Shown: in pieces, positions 8,826-18,084 of the stretch
How the letters are laid out: the number at the start of each line of letters is the position of its first letter
Numbering within the stretch: the stretch's first letter is position 1
Assembly: GCA_963717155.1 (NCBI GenBank)
Contig: OY970326.1
Location: 1,302,001 to 1,366,000, forward strand
Source: G963717155 sp963717155
GTDB lineage: Bacteria; Actinomycetota; Thermoleophilia; Gaiellales; JALYLC01
Length of the DNA stretch: 64,000 nt
Direction: 5' to 3'
Made by a program: the position numbers and the translations under genes
Notes under the pieces: generated by a model
Databases searched by the model: none
Told to the model about the DNA's origin: nothing
The model's input: only the letters and a program-made list of their open reading frames with translations

Positions 8826-10498
8826 CTACCTCGAGCGTCCCGCGATCTTGACCACGGTGGCGCCGTCGGCGCTGTCCGAAATGGCTTCCTCGACCAGCGG
8901 ATGCTTCGCGAGCTCGTCTCGCACGGCCTTGCGCAGGGCACCGGTCCCGCGACCGTGGATCACCCGTACCTGCGATCGCCCCGCGAGGTGTGCGGCGTCG
9001 ACGTAGGAGCGCGTCGCCTCGCGCGCCTCGTCGGCGCGCCCGCCGCGCACGTCGAGCTCGTCGGAGACGTCTGACCGAGCTGCGCGCACTCCTCCGCTCG
9101 CAACACCCCCCTCCGGCCGACCCGTCCCCCCCCGCGTTCTCGGCGTCGTGGCTTGCCGCCCACTCCTTCAGCTCGGGGTAATGGGTGGTCACGAGGGTCT
9201 GTGCGCCACGCGACTGCAGCGTCTCGAGCAGCGCCTGCGCGAGCGCCGCGCCCTCGATCGGGTCGGTTCCCGCCGCCACCTCGTCCAGCAGCACCAGTGT
9301 GCGCGGGCCGGCAACCGACACGATCCGTGCGATCGAGCGCAGGTGCCCCGAGAAGGTGGAGAGGCTGCGCGCGATCGACTGCTCGTCGCCGACGTCCGCG
9401 AGGATCTGCTCGAACACGGGTAGCCGCGCCGTTCGAGCGGGTGGTCGCAGCCCGCACTGGTGGAGCGCGGCGGCCAGCCCGAGCGTCTTCAACGCGACGG
9501 TCTTGCCACCCGCGTTCGCGCCCGACACGACGAGCGTGCGCAGGCTCGTGAGGGGCAGGTCGATCGGGACCGCCGACCGCGGATCGAGCAGCGGATGGCG
9601 CGCCTCGACCAGCACGACGTCATCGTCCTGCACGACGGCGCAGCCTCCCGTGCGCTGGGCGAGGCGTGCCGACGCCATCGCGAGGTCGAGGTCTGCGATC
9701 GCGTCGACGGCCGCGGTCACGTCGCCCGCCGAGGCGCCGACCTGCGCGGACAGGGCGGTGAGGATGCGCGCGATCTCCTCGCGCTCCTCGCTCGCAAGCT
9801 CGCGCAATCGGTTGTGTTGCTCGACGAGCGCGAACGGCTCGACGAACAGCGTCTGACCCGAGCCCGAGGCGTCGTGGACGATCCCCGGAACCGCGCTCCG
9901 CGCATCCGCGCGAACCGCGAGCACGGGCCTCCCGCCGCGCTCGGTCAGGAACTCCTCCTGCAGGTGGGCACGCAGGCTCGTGGCCATCTCCCGCAGTCGC
10001 TCGGCCGCCCGCTCGCGCGCGACCGCGTGCTCGCGTCGCAGCGAGCGGAGCTTCGGCGAGGCGCCGTCGCGGACGCCCTCCTGATCGATCGCCTGCTCGA
10101 TCGCGAGCGCGAGCTGGTCGAGGGCGGGCGCGATCGCATCCGACCGCGCGGCGAGCAGCGGAAGCTCGTCACGCCAGCCCGCGAGAGTGCGGCGCGCCTC
10201 GAGCGCGGCTCCGCAGCGTCAACGCCAACGAGAAGAGCACCTCGGGATCGAGCGTGATCGCGCGGGAGGCGCGCGCCGCGTCCTCGCGGACATCGAAGGC
10301 ACCGACGAGCTCGGGCGATCCGAGCGCGTCGAGGCGGAGCGCCTCGGCGGTGCGCGCCTGGCGGCGCGCGACGACCGCCGGGTCCGTGGCTGGCGTGAGC
10401 GCGAGCGCCAGCGACCGGCCGCCCTCGAACGCGGTCTCGGCGGCGAGCATGTCGAGCACCGCGGGCAGCTCGAGCACGGCGAGGGAGCGGTCGTCCAC
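8826..10498 (-). pseudogene. mutS2: Damaged mutS2 (frameshifts and an internal deletion)
   Basis: MutS2 is a MutS-like ATPase with a C-terminal Smr nuclease, linked to recombination control and ribosome rescue. Three pieces are visible. The first is an N-terminal part from GTG 10498 (LAVLELPAVLDMLAAETAF). The second is a central part with Walker A GANAGGKT and Walker B LVLLDEVAAGTD. The third is an Smr domain (ELDVRGG, VIHGRGTGALR) ending at 8826. The first break is near 10210. A second lies between TTHYPELKEW (about 9170) and the Smr domain, where only ~80 bases replace the ~200-residue stretch normally present. C-rich runs (9104-9110, 9125-9132) sit at that break. It is either a real inactivation or an assembly collapse; the flanking sequence is otherwise normal. 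Confidence 0.8.
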
Positions 10499-10520
10499 GT
10501 GCCCAGCGTAGACGGCGCTC

Positions 10521-10526
10521 TAGACT
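10521..10526 (+). promoter_or_regulatory. -10 box of a leaderless ylxP transcript
   Basis: TAGACT lies seven bases before the GTG at 10534, in the 35-base gap between the divergent mutS2 and ylxP. Transcription would begin at or next to the start codon. Confidence 0.55.
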
Positions 10527-10533
10527 TTGCCCG

Positions 10534-10839
10534 GTGGCATCCGGCTACGTGGGCATTCTGAGCTTCGATCTGCATTTTCCCGAAGGCGCATCTCTCAAGG
10601 GCAAGCGGCGCGAACTGCTGTCGCTGAAGAGCGACCTCCAGCGACGGACGGGCGCAACGGTCGCCGAGGTGGACTTCCACGAGCTGTGGCAGCGCTCGCG
10701 TCTGACGCTCGCAATCGTCGATCGGCACTCGTCGAAGCTCGGCCAGCGGCTCGACGAGGCCGAGCGCATGGTCGTTGCCCGCGCCTACCAGGCTGGTCCG
10801 TTCGAGCGCGGAGTCATCGCGCCCGAGGATCTGCAGTGA
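10534..10839 (+). CDS. ylxP: YlxP-like protein (DUF503)
   Basis: A 101-residue protein of the DUF503/YlxP family, usually encoded next to rbfA and infB and thought to take part in ribosome biogenesis. The family marks are the early hydrophobic strand YVGILSFDLHFP and the basic SLKGKRREL segment. There is no catalytic motif. It starts with GTG at 10534, just behind a TAGACT box, with no Shine-Dalgarno sequence. Its stop overlaps the rbfA start as GTGA. It heads a six-gene operon running to ribF. Confidence 0.9.
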   Translation: MASGYVGILSFDLHFPEGASLKGKRRELLSLKSDLQRRTGATVAEVDFHELWQRSRLTLAIVDRHSSKLGQRLDEAERMVVARAYQAGPFERGVIAPEDLQ

Positions 10840-11240
10840 ACCGGCGGGCCGGGAGCAGCGGCGGCCGCGTGCCGCGCCTCAACGGTGTGCTGCGCGAGGT
10901 CATCTCCGAGGCGATCGGCGCGCTGTCCGATCCGCGCGTGGAGCTCGTCACCGTGACCGGTGTCACGACCACGCTCGACCTCGAGCATGCAACAGTGCAT
11001 GTTCAGGTGCACGGAACGGACGCCCGTCGCGCCCGCGCGCTCGCCGGCCTCGAACAGGCGCGCGGCGTGCTGCAGGGGCGAATCGGCCGTGAGCTCAGGC
11101 TGCGGCGCGTGCCCTACCTGCACTTCTCCTACGACCCCTCGCTCGACGAGAGCATGCGGGTCGAGGAGCTGCTCGGACAGTACGAGCCGGTCGACCTCGA
11201 TGAAGAGGGCCGGCCGCTCGGAGAGGAAAAGACACCGTGA
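10836..11240 (+). CDS. rbfA: Ribosome-binding factor A
   Basis: A 134-residue KH-like RbfA that matures the 5' end of 16S rRNA and the 30S subunit. The family pattern is clear: RLNGVLREVISEAIGALSDP at the start, VTVTGVTTTLDLEHATV in the middle and PYLHFSYDPSLDESMRVEEL near the end. The acidic C-terminal tail is common. The start GTG 10836 overlaps the ylxP stop, and the next gene's GTG overlaps this stop, so translation is coupled through the operon. Confidence 0.95.
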   Translation: MNRRAGSSGGRVPRLNGVLREVISEAIGALSDPRVELVTVTGVTTTLDLEHATVHVQVHGTDARRARALAGLEQARGVLQGRIGRELRLRRVPYLHFSYDPSLDESMRVEELLGQYEPVDLDEEGRPLGEEKTP

Positions 11241-12208
11241 CCGAAGCGTCCTACGAAGAGATCGCCCGACTGCTGCCGGCGGGTCCACCGCTGTGCCTGA
11301 CGACCCATGAGAGCCCGGACGGAGATGCGATCGGATCGCTGCTGGGCGCCGGCCTCGCGCTCGAGGCCGCGGGTCGCGACGTCTGGCTCTACCTCGCAGG
11401 CGATACCCCGATGCCGCACGAGTACGGCTTCCTCGCCGTCGATCGGATCCATCGCGAGCTCCCGGCCGATCTCGATCAGCGCGAGCTGTGGGCCTTCGAC
11501 TGCGGCAGCGCGCGCCGCATCGGACCGGACGAGGCCGTGCTCGAACGGCCGCTGCGCATCATCAACGTCGACCACCACCATGACAACACCCGGTTCGGCG
11601 CCCTCGACCTCGTGGATCCCGAGGCGGCCTGCACGGCCCAGATCGTCGAGCGTCTGCTGCGCGAGGCCGGCATTGCGATCGGTCCCGACGTCGCGGAGGC
11701 GCTGTACGTCGGGCTCGTCACGGACACGGGCCGCTTCCAGTACGCCAACACGACACCCGAGGCGTTCCGGCTGGCGGCACGACTCGTCGACGCAGGAGCG
11801 GAGCCCTCGCGCGTGTTCGCGGCGATCTGGGAGACCGTGCCGTTCGCGAAGCAGCGCCTGCTCGGCATCGCGCTCGAGCACGCGCGGCTCGAGGCGTCCG
11901 GGAGGCTGCTCGTCACGTGGCTGACGCGTGCCGACTACCAGTCGGCCGGCGCCGACGAGCCGTTCTCCGAGGGTGTCGTCGACCACCTGCGCGCCGTCGA
12001 GGGCGTCAGCGTCGCGGCGCTCGTACGCGAGCCGCGCGAGCTCGACGGCCCGCGCCACAAGGTCTCGCTGCGTGCGCGCGACTCCCGGGTCGACGTCTCG
12101 AAGATCGCCCGCGGCCGCGGCGGCGGAGGTCATGTCGGGGCCGCCGGCTTCACGAGCGACGAGACCCTGCAGGAGATCGTGGCGTTCCTGCGCGCGAGCA
12201 TGGCGTGA
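11237..12208 (+). CDS. nrnA: DHH-family oligoribonuclease/pAp phosphatase (NrnA-like)
   Basis: A 323-residue DHH/DHHA1 phosphoesterase. The family removes 2-5-base RNA fragments and, in some members, pAp or cyclic dinucleotide products. Metal-binding motifs are all present: PDGDAIGS near residue 30, the DCG motif, VDHHHDN near residue 112, and GLVTDTGRF. The DHHA1 substrate motif GGGHVGAAGF is near the C-terminus. GTG 11237 overlaps the rbfA stop and the truB GTG overlaps this stop. The neighbourhood rbfA-nrnA-truB-ribF is widely conserved. Confidence 0.92.
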   Translation: MTEASYEEIARLLPAGPPLCLTTHESPDGDAIGSLLGAGLALEAAGRDVWLYLAGDTPMPHEYGFLAVDRIHRELPADLDQRELWAFDCGSARRIGPDEAVLERPLRIINVDHHHDNTRFGALDLVDPEAACTAQIVERLLREAGIAIGPDVAEALYVGLVTDTGRFQYANTTPEAFRLAARLVDAGAEPSRVFAAIWETVPFAKQRLLGIALEHARLEASGRLLVTWLTRADYQSAGADEPFSEGVVDHLRAVEGVSVAALVREPRELDGPRHKVSLRARDSRVDVSKIARGRGGGGHVGAAGFTSDETLQEIVAFLRASMA

Positions 12209-13083
12209 GCGCAGGCGGTGCGGTCCTGGTCGACAAGCCGGCCGGACCTACCTCGCACGACGTCGTGGCGCGCGTGCGCCGTGCACTCGGCCGAGGCGAG
12301 CGCGTGGGCCATGCAGGCACGCTCGACCCGTTCGCGACCGGGCTCCTGATCCTGCTCTGGGGTCGCTCGACGCGGCTCGCGCCCTATCTCAGCGGTCTCG
12401 ACAAGCGCTACCGCGTGGTCGCACAGCTCGGCGTGCGCTCGGATACCGGCGATCGGGACGGCGTGCTCGAGCCGGTGGACGACGCGCGCATCCCCGACCG
12501 GGAGCTGCTCGCCAGACTCGCGACACGCTTCGAGGGCACGATCGAGCAGGTGCCGCCGAGCGCGTCCGCGATCCACGTCGGCGGGCGCCGCGCCCACGAG
12601 CTGCACCGCGCCGGCGAGGTGGTCGCGATGCCGGCGCGCACGGTGCAGGTGCACGAGTTCGCGCTCGAGGAGTACGACCATGCTCGCGCGCGGGCGACGC
12701 TGTCGGTGCACTGCTCGAAGGGGACATACGTCCGCGCCCTCGTGCGCGATCTCGGCGAGCTCGCCGGCTGCGGCGCGTACTGCGACGAGCTGCGGCGCAC
12801 GGCGAGCGGCCCGCTCGACATCTCGAACGCCGGATCGCTCGAGGACATCGAGGTGACCCCGACCGCCGGTCCGTGGGCGCTGCCCCCGATCGCGGTGCTC
12901 GCCCACCTGCCGGTACGCGAGCTCGCGCCCGGCGAGCGCGAGGCGATGGCGCACGGCCGCGCGATCCCGGGCCAGGGCGAGGAGGGTGCGACGCGCTGCG
13001 TCGCGGGTGGCAGCCTCGTATGCGTCGCGGAGCCGAGCGCTGACACGCTGCGCCCGAAGGTCGTCCTGGAGCCGGCGGCGTGA
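12205..13083 (+). CDS. truB: tRNA pseudouridine-55 synthase
   Basis: A 292-residue TruB that makes pseudouridine 55 in the T-loop of tRNAs and also acts as a tRNA chaperone. The catalytic Asp is in GHAGTLDPFATG. VDKPAGPTSHDVV (near the start), KRYRV and CSKGTYVRALVRDLG are family landmarks, and a PUA-like tail ends the protein. GTG 12205 overlaps the previous stop, and the ribF GTG overlaps this stop. Extending the frame upstream would only run through nrnA. Confidence 0.95.
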   Translation: MSAGGAVLVDKPAGPTSHDVVARVRRALGRGERVGHAGTLDPFATGLLILLWGRSTRLAPYLSGLDKRYRVVAQLGVRSDTGDRDGVLEPVDDARIPDRELLARLATRFEGTIEQVPPSASAIHVGGRRAHELHRAGEVVAMPARTVQVHEFALEEYDHARARATLSVHCSKGTYVRALVRDLGELAGCGAYCDELRRTASGPLDISNAGSLEDIEVTPTAGPWALPPIAVLAHLPVRELAPGEREAMAHGRAIPGQGEEGATRCVAGGSLVCVAEPSADTLRPKVVLEPAA

Positions 13084-14009
13084 GGATCGTCCGCGACCTC
13101 GACGAGCTCGAGCCCGGCACGCGCCGCGCGATCGCGCTCGGCACGTTCGACGGCGTGCACCTCGGGCACCGCGCGTTGATCTCGGAGGTCGTCGAGCGCG
13201 GCCGCGAGCTCGGCGCGCGCGCGAGCGTGGCGACGTTCGATCCGATGCCGCTCGAGGTGCTGCGACCCGCGGCGGCGCCGCCCCGGCTCTCGACCCTCGA
13301 GCAGCGCGCCTCGATGATCGCCGAGCAACATCCCGACGAGCTCCTCGTAGTGCGCTTCGACGCCGAGATGGCCGCGCTCGAGCCGGCGCGCTTCGTCGAG
13401 CAGACGCTGGTCGGCACGATGGGCGCCGTGTGGGTCGTGATCGGCGAGAACTTCCGCTTCGGCCGCGGCGCGGTCGGCGACGCCTCGCTCCTCGTATCGC
13501 TCGGCGAGCAGCACGGGTTCGGGGTGACGGCGGTGCCGCTCCAGCGGGTCGACGGCGAGCGCGTGTCGTCGTCGTGGATCCGCGAGCTCGTCAGCCAGGG
13601 GGAGGTGGACCACGCAGCGCGCCTGCTCGGTCGCGACCCGTGGCTCGAGGGGATCGTCGAGCGTGGTGACGCGAGAGGTCGCGCCCTCGGTGTCCCGACG
13701 GCGAACCTCGCCGTCGACGGATCGTCGGTGCGACCCGCCCGCGGCGTGTACGCGGGCTTCGCGGTCCTTCCGGATGGCCCGCGCTTGCCGGCGGCGATCT
13801 CGGTGGGCCGGAATCCGACGTTCGGCGAGGGCCGGCCGATCAGCGTCGAGGCGCACCTGCTCGACTACGCGGGCGATCTCTACGATCGACCGTTGCGGCT
13901 GGAGTTCCGTCGCTTCCTGCGGCACGAGCTGAAGTTCGACTCGGTCGAGGAGCTGATCGCGCAGATGCAGCTGGACATCGAGCAGACGCGGGAGCTCACC
14001 GCGTCGTAG
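13080..14009 (+). CDS. ribF: Bifunctional riboflavin kinase/FAD synthetase
   Basis: A 309-residue RibF that converts riboflavin to FMN and then FAD. The N-terminal nucleotidyltransferase has LGTFDGVHLGH and the ISSS/T-like VSSSWIRELV segment. The C-terminal kinase has RALGVPTANL and later RPISVEAHLLDY. The length is normal. It is the last gene of the ylxP operon; the stop is followed by a 160-base gap that holds a copy of the dispersed repeat, and the next gene faces it. Confidence 0.95.
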   Translation: MRIVRDLDELEPGTRRAIALGTFDGVHLGHRALISEVVERGRELGARASVATFDPMPLEVLRPAAAPPRLSTLEQRASMIAEQHPDELLVVRFDAEMAALEPARFVEQTLVGTMGAVWVVIGENFRFGRGAVGDASLLVSLGEQHGFGVTAVPLQRVDGERVSSSWIRELVSQGEVDHAARLLGRDPWLEGIVERGDARGRALGVPTANLAVDGSSVRPARGVYAGFAVLPDGPRLPAAISVGRNPTFGEGRPISVEAHLLDYAGDLYDRPLRLEFRRFLRHELKFDSVEELIAQMQLDIEQTRELTAS

Positions 14010-14033
14010 GATCGGACGTGGGGCGGGTGCCAG

Positions 14034-14166
14034 CCTCAGAAAAGCCGCAGGTGATGAGCGTGGTTCTCGGAACTGCGCGGCGGTCCCGTGCGTCGCCGCG
14101 CAGACGCATCCGTCCCATCGAAACGGTGTTCGCGGATCGGTCCGAAAGATCATGGGCACGAAGATC
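14034..14166. repeat. Dispersed structured intergenic repeat, copy A
   Basis: Lies between the converging ribF and PAC2 genes. It shares cgcaggt, gagcgtgg and tctcggaac with copy B at the same spacing. An 8-bp stem follows (GCGCGGCG 14075-14082, CGCCGCGC 14094-14101), then AGACG and a diverged form of the core seen in copies B and C, then a small hairpin CGGA/TCCG. It may act as a two-way terminator or encode a small RNA. Confidence 0.6.
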
Positions 14167-14172
14167 TCGGCC

Positions 14173-15060
14173 CTACTGCGCCTCCGGCGCGTCGTCCGGC
14201 TCGTGCCCGCGATCCGACAGGAACCGCTGCAGCTCCGCCGCGAGCTCGTCGCCCGTCGGCAGGTCGCGCAGGGGCTCCTCGCCCGCGTCCATGCGCTTCT
14301 CGAGGTCGCGCACGTAGGTGCTGACGTCCTCGTCCGAGGCGACGGCGGACGTGACCTGGCGCTCGAAGCGCACCGCGGCCTGGCCGAGCTCCATCGTCTG
14401 GAAGTGCGTCTCGAGCAGCGCCCCGAGGCGGTCGATCAGGGCAAGCGCGGCCTTCGGGTTCGGCGACACCGAGATGTAGTGCGGGACGGCGGCCCACAGG
14501 CTCGCGGACGGGACGCCTGCCTCCCGGCACACGTCGTGCAGCACGCCGACGATCCCGGTCGGGCCCTCGTAGCTCGAACGGCTGAGACCGAGCTTCGTCG
14601 CCACTTCGCCGTCGGCGGTGCCGGTCACCGGTACCGGCCTCGTGTGCGGCGTGTCGGCGAGCAGGCCGCCGAGCGTGATCACGAACTCGATCTTCAGCGC
14701 GCGCACGAGCTCGAGCACCGTCTGGCTGAACGTGCGCCAGCGCAGCTGCGGCTCGATGCCGAGCAGGATCGCGACGTCTCGCTCGAGGCCGGGGAGCGCG
14801 GCGTGGGTGACCGAGTTCTCGGGCCAGTCGATCCGGCGGATCATTCCGTCCTCGAGGCGGACGGTGGGCCGCGTCTCCTGGAAGTCGTAGAACTCCTCGG
14901 GATCGAGATCGCAGAAGCGCTCGGCGCCGAGGGTCTCACGCAGGAAGGTCGCCGCGAGCGTCGCGGCCTGCCCGCCGTCGTTCCAGCCGCGGAACGCGCA
15001 CACGAGCACCGGATGGCGGAGGGAGGGTCGGCTATCCCAGACGAGGTGGTCCACACCCAA
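14173..15060 (-). CDS. PAC2-family protein
   Basis: 295 residues of the PAC2 (proteasome assembly chaperone 2-like) family common in actinobacteria. The early segment HPVLVCAFRGWNDGG and the central ITLGGLLADTPHTRPVPVTG are typical of the fold, an ATP-grasp-unrelated alpha/beta domain. In mycobacteria related proteins occur near proteasome genes, but no proteasome gene lies in this window. The biochemical role is not known. The start is TTG at 15060, with GTG at 15054 an alternative. It is transcribed towards ribF, and the divergent rpsO lies behind it. Confidence 0.85.
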   Translation of the reverse strand: MGVDHLVWDSRPSLRHPVLVCAFRGWNDGGQAATLAATFLRETLGAERFCDLDPEEFYDFQETRPTVRLEDGMIRRIDWPENSVTHAALPGLERDVAILLGIEPQLRWRTFSQTVLELVRALKIEFVITLGGLLADTPHTRPVPVTGTADGEVATKLGLSRSSYEGPTGIVGVLHDVCREAGVPSASLWAAVPHYISVSPNPKAALALIDRLGALLETHFQTMELGQAAVRFERQVTSAVASDEDVSTYVRDLEKRMDAGEEPLRDLPTGDELAAELQRFLSDRGHEPDDAPEAQ

Positions 15061-15106
15061 AGGTTACCCCGGGCGCTCGGTGCGAATGCTCACGCCGGGG
15101 TGCAGT

Positions 15107-15112
15107 TACACT
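15107..15112 (+). promoter_or_regulatory. Candidate -10 box for rpsO-pnp
   Basis: TACACT lies 86 bases before the rpsO ATG. The transcript would have an ~80-base leader. S15 often represses its own leader in other bacteria; the GC-rich leader here could fold, but I cannot identify a known S15-binding fold by eye. Confidence 0.45.
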
Positions 15113-15198
15113 TCCCTCGTCCCCCCATGGGCCGGCGGCGTCTTTCTTCCGAGGCGTTGGTGCTGGACGGGGCGGAGAAACCCTAGGTGGGAGGCGCT

Positions 15199-15468
15199 AT
15201 GACGCTGACGAAGGAAGGCAAGCAGGAGCTCGTCGACAAGTTCGGACGAAGCGGGACGGATACGGGGTCTGCCGAGGTGCAGATAGCCCTGCTCACGTTC
15301 CGCATCAACGAGCTCACCGAGCATCTCAAGGTGCACGGGAAGGATCACCACTCCCGTCGCGGGTTGCTCGTGATGGTCGGCCGCCGCCGCCGCCTCCTGC
15401 AGTACTTGCAGAAGAAGGAAGTTCAGAGGTACCGCACGCTCATCGCCGAGCTCGGGCTGCGCCGCTAA
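15199..15468 (+). CDS. rpsO: 30S ribosomal protein S15
   Basis: An 89-residue S15, which binds the central domain of 16S rRNA (helices 20-22) early in 30S assembly. The family motifs TDTGSAEVQIALLT and HSRRGLLVMVGRRRRLLQYL are intact. The start ATG 15199 is preceded by a strong GGTGGGAGG ribosome-binding site; a GTG twelve bases upstream is less likely. rpsO-pnp is a conserved pair, with 135 bases between the genes containing a GCCCG/CGGGC hairpin that may be an RNase processing site. Confidence 0.97.
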   Translation: MTLTKEGKQELVDKFGRSGTDTGSAEVQIALLTFRINELTEHLKVHGKDHHSRRGLLVMVGRRRRLLQYLQKKEVQRYRTLIAELGLRR

Positions 15469-15603
15469 GGCCGCCGAGCGTCAACGACAGAGCGCGCGAG
15501 GACGGGTGCCCGACGGCGGGCGCTCGTGCAGGGCAGCCGGCATTTGGATCCGCGCACAGGGTGCGGGCACGGCTGCGATGAAGAGGAAGCAGAGAGCAAA
15601 GAT

Positions 15604-18084
15604 ATGAGCACGCTGACGCAGACCGGCGAGGTTACCGTCACGATCGAGGTCGGAGGCGAGGAGATCTCCTTCAGCTCCGGTCGACTGGCCAAGCAGGCCG
15701 ATGGAGCCGTGGTCGTGCGATCCGGCGAGACGATGGTGCTGGCGACCGCGGTCGGCCGCACCGAGGCGCGGGAAGGCGCCGACTTCTTCCCGCTGACCGT
15801 CGACATCGAAGAGAAGATGTACGCCGCCGGGAAGATCCCCGGCGGGTTCTTCAAGCGCGAGGGCAAGGCCTCCGAGAAGGCGACCCTGAACGCGCGCATG
15901 GTCGATCGGCCGATCCGGCCGCTCTGGCCCAAGGGATTCCAGAACGAGGTCCAGGTCATCGCGACCGTGCTGTCGATCGACGGCGTGCACGCGCATGACA
16001 TCCTCGCGATCAACGGGGCCTCGGCCGCGCTCGTCGTCTCGTCGCTGCCCTTCCTGGGCCCGATCGGCGCCGTGCGCATCGGGCGGTTCGGCGACGAGCT
16101 CGTCGTCAACCCGTCGATGCCCGACATGGCCGAGTCGTCGCTCGACCTGATCGTGTGCGGCACCGCCGACGCGATCACGATGGTCGAGGCGGGCGCGAAG
16201 GTCGTCCAGGAGGACGTCCTGATCGAGGCGCTCGAGCTCGCGCACCGCGAGATCCGCCGCCTCTGCGCGCTGCAGCTCGAGCTGCGCGAGCAGGTCGGCA
16301 AGGCGAAGTGGTACGACCCGGCGGTCACCGCCGAGCTCGAGTCGCGCTACGTCGGCCGGTTCGACGCCGCGCTCGCCGAGGAGGGCCTCGCCGGCATCGC
16401 GATCGCCGAGGCAAGCGTGATTGCGGAGGAGCTGCCGCCCGTGACGGGCGACACCAGCGAGGACGCGATGGTGCGCCGCACGCAGGTGCAGTTCTCCGTG
16501 CGCATGATCGGCGAGGCGCGCCGCCTCAAGGCACTCGTCGATCCCGTCCGCGAGCAGTTCGCCGGCGCGCTGCGCGAGCTGTCCGACGCCGAGCAGGACT
16601 CGAAGGAGCTCAAGTCGGCGAAGCGCGCGGCCGTCAACCGCCGCATCGAGACCGAGCTGCGCCTGCCGTTCCCCTCGGGCACCGAGGGCGGCCTCGACCC
16701 GCTCGCCCGGAGCTACGCGCGCAAGGCGGCCGACGCGGTGTACAAGCAGATCGTCCGCCAGAAGATCGCGGTCGACAAGCGCCGGCCCGACGGACGCGCG
16801 GCCGAGGAGATCCGGCCGATCACGTCCGAGGTGTCGGTCGCGCCGCGCACGCACGGCTCCGCGCTCTTCACCCGTGGCCAGACGCAGGCGCTGACGCTTG
16901 CGACGCTGGGCACGGCGAAGGAGCAGCAGCGCATCGACGACCTGTCGCTCGACACGACGAAGCGCTACATCCACCACTACAACTTCCCGCCGTTCTCGGT
17001 CGGCGAGACCGGGTTCATGCGGGGTCCGAAGCGCCGTGACATCGGCCATGGCGCGCTCGCCGAGCGCGCACTGCTGCCGGTGATCCCGGACGCCGAGACG
17101 TTCCCGTACACGATGCGCGTCGTCTCCGAGATCCTCGAGTCGAACGGCAGCTCGTCGATGGCGTCGGTCTGCGGCTCGACGCTGTCGCTGATGGACGCGG
17201 GCGTGCCGATCTCGGCACCGGTCGCGGGCATCGCGATGGGGCTGATCAAGGAGGGCGACGATCTGATCGTCCTCACCGACATCCAGGGCGCGGAGGACCA
17301 CCTCGGCGACATGGACTTCAAGGTCGCCGGCACCGCCGACGGCATCACGGCCCTGCAGATGGACATCAAGATCTCGGGTGTCTCGACCGACCTGCTGCGC
17401 CGTGCGCTCAGCCAGGCGAAGGACGCACGGCTGCACATCCTCGGCAAGATGGCCGAGGCGCTCGCCGAGCCGCGCTCCGAGCTCTCCGAGTACGCACCGC
17501 AGGTGCTCTCGATCAAGATCGAGTCCGATCAGATCGGGCTGCTCATCGGCAAGGGCGGCGAGACGATCCGCGGCCTCGAGGAGGAGTTCGAGGTCAAGAT
17601 CGACATCGAGGAGGACGGCTTCGTCCGGCTCTACGCCTCGGACGGCGTGCGTGGCCAGGCCGCGCGCGACCGCATCGACGAGATGACCCGGCCGATCGGC
17701 GTCGGCGACGTCTACACCGGGAGGCGCGTCGTCAAGACGGCCGACTTCGGCGCGTTCGTCGAGATCCGCAAGGGCACCGACGGCCTGCTGCACGTCTCGC
17801 GGGTCGCTCCGGGTCTGCGGATCGACTCGATCGAGCAGGTGCTCGACCGCGGCGACCTCGTGAACGTCGAGGTCACCGAGATCGACCGCGAGCGCGGCCG
17901 CATCGCGCTCAAGCTGCTCGGCAAGCTCGAGGGCGACGTCGAGATCACGCCCGACGTGATCGCGCAGCGCTACCGCGAGAAGTTCCCGAACGCGGGCCAG
18001 GGCGGCGAGCGTCCGGAGCGGCCTGCGGGCGGCGGCGATCGCGGCGGAGACCGGGGACCGCGGCGGCATCGCCCGCGCACCTGA
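15604..18084 (+). CDS. pnp: Polyribonucleotide nucleotidyltransferase (PNPase)
   Basis: An 826-residue phosphorolytic 3'-5' exoribonuclease of the RNA degradosome. Two RNase PH domains flank an alpha-helical linker. The second carries RTHGSALFTRGQTQAL and SVCGSTLSLMDAG. The KH domain has IGLLIGKGGETIRGL and the S1 domain GAFVEIRKGTDGLLHVS. A Gly/Arg-rich tail ends the protein. The chosen start ATG 15604 has the purine stretch GAAGAGGAAGCAGAGAG before it; an in-frame ATG at 15526 would add unrelated sequence. The next gene's CTG overlaps the stop. Confidence 0.97.
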   Translation: MSTLTQTGEVTVTIEVGGEEISFSSGRLAKQADGAVVVRSGETMVLATAVGRTEAREGADFFPLTVDIEEKMYAAGKIPGGFFKREGKASEKATLNARMVDRPIRPLWPKGFQNEVQVIATVLSIDGVHAHDILAINGASAALVVSSLPFLGPIGAVRIGRFGDELVVNPSMPDMAESSLDLIVCGTADAITMVEAGAKVVQEDVLIEALELAHREIRRLCALQLELREQVGKAKWYDPAVTAELESRYVGRFDAALAEEGLAGIAIAEASVIAEELPPVTGDTSEDAMVRRTQVQFSVRMIGEARRLKALVDPVREQFAGALRELSDAEQDSKELKSAKRAAVNRRIETELRLPFPSGTEGGLDPLARSYARKAADAVYKQIVRQKIAVDKRRPDGRAAEEIRPITSEVSVAPRTHGSALFTRGQTQALTLATLGTAKEQQRIDDLSLDTTKRYIHHYNFPPFSVGETGFMRGPKRRDIGHGALAERALLPVIPDAETFPYTMRVVSEILESNGSSSMASVCGSTLSLMDAGVPISAPVAGIAMGLIKEGDDLIVLTDIQGAEDHLGDMDFKVAGTADGITALQMDIKISGVSTDLLRRALSQAKDARLHILGKMAEALAEPRSELSEYAPQVLSIKIESDQIGLLIGKGGETIRGLEEEFEVKIDIEEDGFVRLYASDGVRGQAARDRIDEMTRPIGVGDVYTGRRVVKTADFGAFVEIRKGTDGLLHVSRVAPGLRIDSIEQVLDRGDLVNVEVTEIDRERGRIALKLLGKLEGDVEITPDVIAQRYREKFPNAGQGGERPERPAGGGDRGGDRGPRRHRPRT

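Noticed and set aside
15481..18069. An 862-codon open frame on the minus strand across pnp
   Set aside because: It is a mirror of the strong GC bias of pnp. The translation is Arg/Ala/Leu/Asp-rich with no domain; similar long antisense frames cover infB, dapA and alaS.
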